Assembly: GCA_030737875.1 (NCBI GenBank)
Contig: CM060915.1
Span: forward strand, 901,782,177-901,846,176
Direction: 5' to 3'
From: Allium sativum
Lineage: Eukaryota; Streptophyta; Magnoliopsida; Asparagales; Amaryllidaceae
DNA: 64,000 bases
The translations under genes and the position numbers were made by a program. A model generated the notes under the pieces. That model was not told the DNA's origin. It made no database searches and saw only the letters and a program-made list of their open reading frames with translations. Within the stretch, counting starts at the first letter, position 1. Every line of letters starts with the position of its first letter. Shown piece after piece: positions 57,754 to 64,000 of the stretch.

Positions 57754-60499
57754 CTTCATTTTTTAATTCATTACATCATAAAACATCTTTAAGGATATAT
57801 ATCCTTCAAATACTCTTTAGTTGTATTCATATAATTGTTAAACAACTTTCATTAAGTTATTTGGATGGTAAGTTTGTTTTATTTTAATAGATCCAAAGAA
57901 ATCACACTTATTTTAATCGATATCAATTCCATGTTCAAACCCGAGTATTCATCAAACAATAGACTAAACACCTTTGAAGTCCTTGTGGATAGTACGAGTT
58001 CCCTCCACAGAACAAGATTCTAAATACAACTAGATCACCTCAAAGAATTATAATTCATTTATTTTCAGGAAATAGATCTTTTATAATTAAAACTTTTGCT
58101 ACATTTCAACATTATATAGCACTCGTCCAAGGAAGGGTCAGGTATGTCAGGGCTTTGGTTGCTCCTAAGCATCCCCTTAATCAAACACATATATCCTGAT
58201 CTAAGAAATAGAATAATTAGTTTTACTCATCGCCTTATTAAAGCCCAAATTAAATCATTGATTATTTTATTAAATTCAATCATTACCATTCTTATAAACA
58301 AGTTATAACACTTTTAAATGATCTTTAAAACATGTGTTAAATCATTTGAAAACATTCATAAGAGAGTTGAATAAGATTCTAAAGTTTAAATTTCGTTACT
58401 ATTAGAAAATCATTACAAAACATGTCATTTTTGCTCAATTCATTAAAACAAAATATCTATCATTGTAACATTCATACAATCAACTTAAATCACTTTTAAA
58501 GATTTATAAGTTTTATTTCCTCTTTTTAAGAGATTAAAAGATCTTAGTTTTAAACAACCGCATTTATAGGATTTGGAACTGTTAAACTGCGCTTATTTTG
58601 ATCATATATCAAAATCTATTCAGAGGAATATTGATTTTGTAGATTTTTTTGGAAATATTTGTTTATAAAGATTCTACGAGATCATATTTCAAAGCGTTTG
58701 AATTTATATTCTTCCATATTCAAAAGATTCACTTTTTAAGGAGTGAAATTGGGAAGTACCATTTCACGATACACTAAAATTTCATCAAAATTCATTTTTT
58801 TTTCAAACATCATTTATACACTTGGAAGTGTTTCTAATTCATTTATAAAATAACTCAAATCATTTTTGAGAGGTTTAACAATCAATTTGTTCATCACTTT
58901 TTCATTCAATGAAAGTAAATTGATTTTCTTTGTGTTTATCAAACGTGTATTTAATGTAACTTGTGAAACATCCATAAAATCAAACATATATGCATTCTAT
59001 TATTAAAATAATTCTATGCATCCTGAATCGTGTGTAACCCTTTTGGTTAGAACTTAGTTTATTAATAAAATGATTTCAGTCATTTTACGACTTTTTCCCT
59101 AGGTAAATAGTTTCCAAACTAATTTCCCAAAATAAGTTTATTACCATTGTTCTTTACCTTAAAATATATTTTTAGTTGTAATTAATCCATTTTAAATATT
59201 TAAAACAATTTAAATATGTCTAATTTAGATGATCAAATTCTGTATTGCTTCAGTCCTCAAGTAGCGTAAGTAAACATGTTGACTACACAAGAGAGAAACA
59301 ACTACGGATCTACTAGCTAGTATGAAATAAGTGTCGTAATAGACGAGCTTTGAGGGTATGGTTAAAATTTTGGATATCATGGATTCTTTCTTTGGCATGA
59401 AATTTAGAATTAATTAAAGTTAAGTAATTTTTTCCAGATGAAAAAACTTAGCCAGTGTTGTCTTGCATGAGTGATGATTCTATGATACTTGTATTTTTTC
59501 TTCTTCTTTTTAGCTCTTTGCTGACTATCAAGAACGTGTGATGGATTTGTTGTCAGTTTTATATTTAACAATCATACAATTTTGTGTTCCACAAATGCTA
59601 TAAATTGGGCATATGTAAGCTTTTAGCGCATAAACTGTATGTTTCAAAGAAAAAGTTTAAGACACATTAACGTATGAAAGTATGACTTGAATTTATGATA
59701 CAGGCTTGTGATCAATTTTTTGTTTCAAAGAATTTGATGTTGTTTGAATGATAGGGAGAAAACTCATTTCACTAGGCAGCATGGTGTCACTTTGTTTTGT
59801 ATTATGGAAAACTGCAACTTGTTGACATAGAAAAGTTGTCGTCAATGCTCGTGATTTCCACGTGTGTGAAAATAAATGTCCGACAGTGGAAAGTAAATAA
59901 GTAGTGATGAATTGTACAGGGGAAAAGTGAAAGTAAAGATCACACAAAGTTTATGGTGGTTTGGCTTTTTGGAGCCTGTGTCCACTTTGAATAGTTTTGC
60001 TCTTTTATTGTGCTCATGGTATAAGTTACAACATTGGATAGGAATATGTCCGAGGATACACGAGTTTTAATGACTCCCAGTACATACTTGAATATTTTCT
60101 GAGTGTGTATGCTTGGTGGAAGAGGAAGAATCTTCTTCGTGATCCAAACGTTTGGAAGTGGAATCAGGAAGCTTCTAGTGTCCGAGAATTCTAAGCTTAG
60201 TCATGTATGGACAATGAGGTTATGGATCTCTCATGTTGCAGGTATGGCCATAGTGGCAAGGAGGTCCGAAGATGATTTCTTTATCTTCTTTCCAAATGCC
60301 AAAACACCCCAAAAAGGCTTAATGTCCAAATGTGTAGTCAAATGTCGAAGAACACATTCATGTATCCAACAATATGCTTCTTCTTCTTTCTTGGATGAAG
60401 GAAGATGTTAGGGAGGCATCGACAAGATTATGTTCTTCTTAGACAGTCATTAGATCTTGGAGGGGAGCTTGAACCAACCTTTTTCACGTTGGAAATGAG
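57754..60499. other. Unassigned AT-rich DNA
   Basis: No gene, LTR border or repeat family is recognised. 58260-59000 has many AAACATT/TCATTT words typical of old non-coding repeat DNA. Two frames (59693-59947 minus, 60103-60411 plus) are open but lack family features and I do not call them. Confidence 0.5.
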
Positions 60500-60503
60500 A
60501 GGG

Positions 60504-60513
60504 TATTTATAGG
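60504..60513 (-). promoter_or_regulatory. TATA-like box pointing left
   Basis: Minus strand reads CCTATAAATA, downstream (on that strand) of the palindrome cluster at 60540-60720. Confidence 0.4.
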
Positions 60514-60539
60514 AGTGGGATGGTAGTGGAGTTGGTTTC

Positions 60540-60720
60540 GTATCTCGTGTGTTAGGGGATTTCGCATCCCATGAGATGACACGGGAAGTGAATTTGCATC
60601 CAAAGAGGGGAAGCAAGTTCGCTTCCCACAGGATGTAAACGGGATGAGAATTTACATCTCGTGAGAGATATGAATTCATTTCCCATGAGTGACACAGATT
60701 CGTATCCCATAAGGGGATGT
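60540..60720. repeat. Cluster 1 of GGGAT(A/G)CGAA-like palindromic motifs
   Basis: Repeated half-sites such as TTCGCATCCCATGAG, GAATTTGCATCC, AAGTTCGCTTCCC, ATTTACATCTC and ATTCGTATCCC, about 30-40 bp apart, in both orientations. Confidence 0.7.
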
Positions 60721-61599
60721 GACATTCAAACTGTTGTAGGCCTTATGGGGCTGTGATGCCGAGTACAAGCTGGTGGAGAGGCCAGAGTCTGATCCAGGAT
60801 CGCTGATTCGATGTCGACTGATTTCACCGAGGTGGATCAAATGTCATTATTGTCTGAACTTGGGCTCTGGACGTCTTGGCTATGCTTCTGAGCTGTTGAT
60901 CCACGCCATGAGCTAATTCGCGTCGTCATTGACTATTCTTGGGAACTGGGCCAAAAAGCAGGTTAACACTTTCTCCTCAAAGGATGTCATATGGTAGCAT
61001 AACATGCTTGAGATGATCCAGGTACCCTTGTTGTTCAGAGAAATCTTCGAGTTACGTAGGAGGACTCCTTGCACTCTTCTTGTTGAGATTCAATGATGAT
61101 AACATGGAGTTCTAAAGTTGTTGACAATCCTGGTTTCTCGGATTGGAATCCTATTGTGTCATTCGAGTGAATGCTTATTTCCTATAAACTCAAGAAATCA
61201 AACATTAGACGTCGACTCTCGTTTGCATAGAGACGTAAAGGAGTCATTTCCAACACTGGAAAGTCATATACACGAACTCATTTGCACATGTTTTGTGTGA
61301 TACGACCAGATTCTGAAGTAAGTAAGATACTTGGTAAGCACATCGTCGGCTTACGATTGCGAGAGACCGTTCTTGAAAACAACATCGCATCGTGAATTCG
61401 AGTGCTTGACATATGTTTTGAGTCATTTAAGTTCGCAAACATAAGATCAGTTAGCAGATCGAATCAGCTATGATCGTCGTTGTTTCGTGAACGTGTACAC
61501 ATAGTCATAACCAGAGTCGTGGGTCACAAATTTCTAGAGATTGGAAACCTGATTCCTTCTTCCCTTCCCCCCCCCCCCTTTTTAAGGGGACACAAAAAT
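60721..61599. other. Spacer between palindrome clusters 1 and 2
   Basis: More GC-rich than most of the window, with no coding frame that shows a family pattern. A run of C (61568-61578) lies just before cluster 2. Confidence 0.5.
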
Positions 61600-61800
61600 T
61601 TTATATTCGGAGGAGATACGAAATTTAACATTCAAGGGGATGCGAAATTGCATCTCGGTGGGATACGAAGTCATCATACCCTAGTGGGATGTGAATTCTC
61701 GTATATAGGCAGGATGCAAATTGCATCCCAAGGAATGCAGGTTCGTGCCTCTTCTAATTTCTCATCCCTCACCATATAAATAGAGGGATGCAAAATATCC
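61600..61800. repeat. Cluster 2 of GGGAT(A/G)CGAA-like palindromic motifs
   Basis: Motifs GGAGATACGAAATT, GGGGATGCGAAATTGCATC, GGGATACGAAG, GGGATGTGAATTCTCGTAT, GGATGCAAATTGCATCCC. Several form perfect or near-perfect inverted repeats. Confidence 0.75.
61774..61783 (+). promoter_or_regulatory. TATA-like box pointing right
   Basis: ATATAAATAG just downstream of cluster 2, followed by a pyrimidine-rich leader (CCCTTCTCCC) near 61798. Confidence 0.45.
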
Positions 61801-62169
61801 CTTCTCCCACATGGCTTTTTCGATAGTCTGGGTTAGTACTCTCCCGAAACACGAACCAATCTCAGGATCTTGTACCTCAAACGATTTCAATAGCTTTGAA
61901 TTAATTTTGCTGTGACCATTATTCAACTCGAGATTCGGTCATGACAAGTGGTGATGACTCACCATGGCCACCCGAGCGAGGAGGCAAAAAGTCGGACGAG
62001 GAGGTGAAATTGGGTGGTTTGAAGTTCTGTGGGTTTCGATGTCTCGATGTCGCTGGGACTTTGCATAACAATGCGTGGAAAAGCGGGAGGTGAGGAGGAG
62101 GGGAGGAGAAGTAAGAGATGAAGGAGGGAGGTATTTAGCAGAGATGAAGATGATCTGAGATCTTTGAAT
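61801..62169. other. Region after the rightward TATA box
   Basis: Leader-like DNA, then ATGGCCACC at 61963 opening a short basic frame (about 30 codons) that stops soon. A purine-rich GAGGAGG stretch lies at 62090-62135. No family recognised. Confidence 0.4.
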
Positions 62170-62470
62170 TCCGAAGCTCTTATGAGGATAAGAAAATTTT
62201 CGTATCCCGGAGGGATATGATTTTCATATCCAAAAGTAGATAGGGGGTGCGAAGACTCTCAAGCCCCAGGATACCAAAATCATATCTCAAGGTTACAAAA
62301 ATTTCATATTCTCCATGGAAGTTCTTGCATTGGCATGGGATACGAATTCTTATTAGGAGACCATTGATACGAAATTTTCGAGAAAATGGGAATAAGACAT
62401 TTGTATGATGGTAAGGGATACAATGTTTCCTAGTCTTGGGGATGCGAAAGTACATCTCAGGGGATTAGTT
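62170..62470. repeat. Cluster 3 of GGGAT(A/G)CGAA-like palindromic motifs
   Basis: Motifs TTCGTATCCCGGAGGG, TTTTCATATCC, GGGATACGAATTC, GATACGAAATTTTCG, GGGGATGCGAAAG, more diverged than clusters 1 and 2. Confidence 0.65.
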
Positions 62471-62655
62471 TATTTTGAACCCCTATGGTAGTGTTGTATC
62501 CTGCTATTCCTAATAAGAGTTTGAATCCTGGGAGACTCGTTGTTGGACTTGCATCATTATCATGATGTTACTTGGTTGGATCGGACTTATGATAGAACTC
62601 ATCGACTATTAACGCCTTTATGCTTGGATTAGAACTGATAATTTTGGACCACACA

Positions 62656-64000
62656 TGTGACATCCCACGTCCGTTAATATCACTCACTAAGGGAATGCAT
62701 TAAGTTTCACGCAGCGTTATAGGTAAGCCAAACAGAAACATTACAAGGCAGATACAAAATAGCAGCGGAATAAAAAACTTTTATTAATCATAAAGCGCGG
62801 TTACCATATGTCTGAAAATACATAAACTCGGTACATCATTTAAAACTTCTGTCTTGTACTTTAAATATCAGAGTACAACAAAAAAGAAAGCATAATCCCC
62901 AAATCATAAGCCATAGTAGCAAAGATAGAAGCTAGAGATATACATCTAGATGCTCCAAGCAAGACGATAGCAGAATCCTGACTAAGTCTGAGAATTCCCT
63001 CCCTTGAGAACCTTGGGGGGAGCGGAGAAAGAAGAGGAAACAAAAAGGGTCAGACATAAAGTCTGGCGAATCTAGTTATTTTAGCCAGTAAATAAATAAA
63101 AGTAATATGATAGGCATATCAAGTGGATAAGAGAGATCACTACATAAATGGCAGGTGTGACAAGGTAGACATGATTAGGTGTATGTGCCTCACTAATGAT
63201 TACTCTGCACTATTACTAGTATAACTAAAACGAGATGATCCCTTCCACTCTAAGTTGGTAGACCTAGGGCATACGTCCGAGTGTACCCTAACCACTACCC
63301 TAATCGATCAGCACCCTACCCCATAGATATCCTGTGCTGGCCCTACAGTATGAGGTATCACTTCCTAAAGTGGCAACCATGAAGGTGTGCACAACCATAC
63401 CTACTGGTATCACGGTCGTCTTATCCCCTTCTGCCCGGCTCATGCACGCACATGGCCCGATCGGTTTGCGCTGCCCGCACCATCCGTCTCGTCTGGATCT
63501 CTTATAATTTATTAGTAAGTGTGCCTCTTCTCCGCCTAGTACGAAGTTCTTTATTTGATACCAACTCCGGGTTACTGACTGAAATGGGACCCACACAATA
63601 TGATATAAGCTCTCCCCTTTGTCTTGTATCCTCATTAGGTTTTTCACTGACTATGTATACCATTAGTTGTCTTTAATTACATAGCCCTATGTTAGTTATG
63701 CTTACCCTAAAAGGGTGTCTTTAATTACATCTCTACCGGTTATGCTTAAGTATAGGTGTCTCTAATACAAAACCCCCAATCTTTCAACCGGTTATGCTTA
63801 CCTTTAGGTGTCTTTAATACATAAACCTATCAATTCTACAAATTATGTTAACCCTAATAGGTGTCTTTAATTACATAACTTTATTATTTCCACCGATTAT
63901 GTATACCACTGGGTGTCTTTAATTACATAACCTGATCAGGTTAAGTTCGTGGGCCTATATATACTAATGCTTCCCACTTACCCAAGATTTACTTAACCCT
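62656..64000 (-). repeat. LTR of the giant-LTR family, antisense, cut by the window end
   Basis: Read on the minus strand it ends ..GGGATGTCACA. On the plus strand, CCGTTAATATCACTCACTAAGGG near 62672 corresponds to the reversed LTR end at 18870-18900, GTCAGACATAAAGTCTGG near 63050 to the CAGACTTATGTCTAACC block near 18545, and TATCCTGTGCTGGCCC near 63328 to 18100. The last 60 bp match the reversed GGGAGGGTTAAGTAAACC block near 12090. No PBS is seen outside the LTR, so it is a 3' or solo LTR. Confidence 0.8.
63640..63960. repeat. Tandem repeats in the antisense LTR
   Basis: Five to six units of about 55-65 bp with TAGGTGTCTTTAATTACAT and CCGGTTATGCTTACC. Same position as the second array of the giant LTRs but strongly diverged in sequence. 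Confidence 0.8.

Noticed and set aside
60103..60411. 102-codon plus-strand frame as a host gene
   Set aside because: No family pattern, no splice or promoter support, and it lies among unassigned repeats.
63300..63676. Opposing open frames near the window end
   Set aside because: They fall inside the antisense LTR of the giant-LTR family and have no recognisable domain.

Overview
This 64-kb window reads as intergenic repeat DNA of a flowering plant. It is very AT-rich, carries no intact host gene that I can support, and is almost entirely transposable elements of plant type: Copia/Sirevirus-like and Ty3/gypsy-like LTR retrotransposons primed by initiator tRNA-Met or tRNA-Asn, and L1-type plant LINEs (DUF4283 ORF1 plus endonuclease/reverse transcriptase/zf-RVT ORF2). 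The species cannot be named from what is visible. All coding regions are broken by stops and frameshifts, so the coding entries are pseudogenes.

The layout is a set of nested insertions, most of them dated by target-site duplications (TSDs). (1) 1-1949: end of one Sirevirus-like element, an LTR (219-898), then the PBS and decayed gag of the next, so one LTR is shared. (2) 1950-5884: decayed AT-rich DNA with a tRNA-derived SINE head and microsatellites. (3) 5885-40034: a minus-strand gypsy element, probably Tat-like, with LTR copies at both ends and TSD ATTAT. It was entered by a LINE (6668-22671, TSD AGACCTTGA) and by a gag-only Sirevirus (25062-35814, minus strand, TSD GTATA). The LINE was itself entered by a non-autonomous element with 4.2-4.3-kb LTRs around only 1.24 kb of internal DNA (9126-18907, TSD AGATC). 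(4) 40915-56979: a plus-strand gypsy element with gag but no pol, whose 3' LTR was entered by a second LINE (48994-55155). (5) 56980-57753: the 3' end of a diverged LTR related to the giant-LTR family. (6) 57754-62655: unexplained DNA with clusters of a palindromic GGGATACGAA-like motif beside two divergent TATA boxes. (7) 62656-64000: an antisense LTR of the giant-LTR family running off the window.

Nothing here is a working pathway. The elements are largely non-autonomous: no protease, integrase or RT of any LTR element is present, so the gag-only and gag-less elements must have moved using enzymes from elsewhere. Both LINEs have lost catalytic residues. The most unusual features are the giant LTRs built from two arrays of hairpin-forming tandem repeats, a nearly complete tRNA-Asn sequence beside the PBS of the Tat-like element, a probable antisense ORF of that element whose reading frame matches across the LINE insertion, a long hidden minus-strand frame at 38560-37455, and the palindrome clusters at 60.5-62.5 kb.
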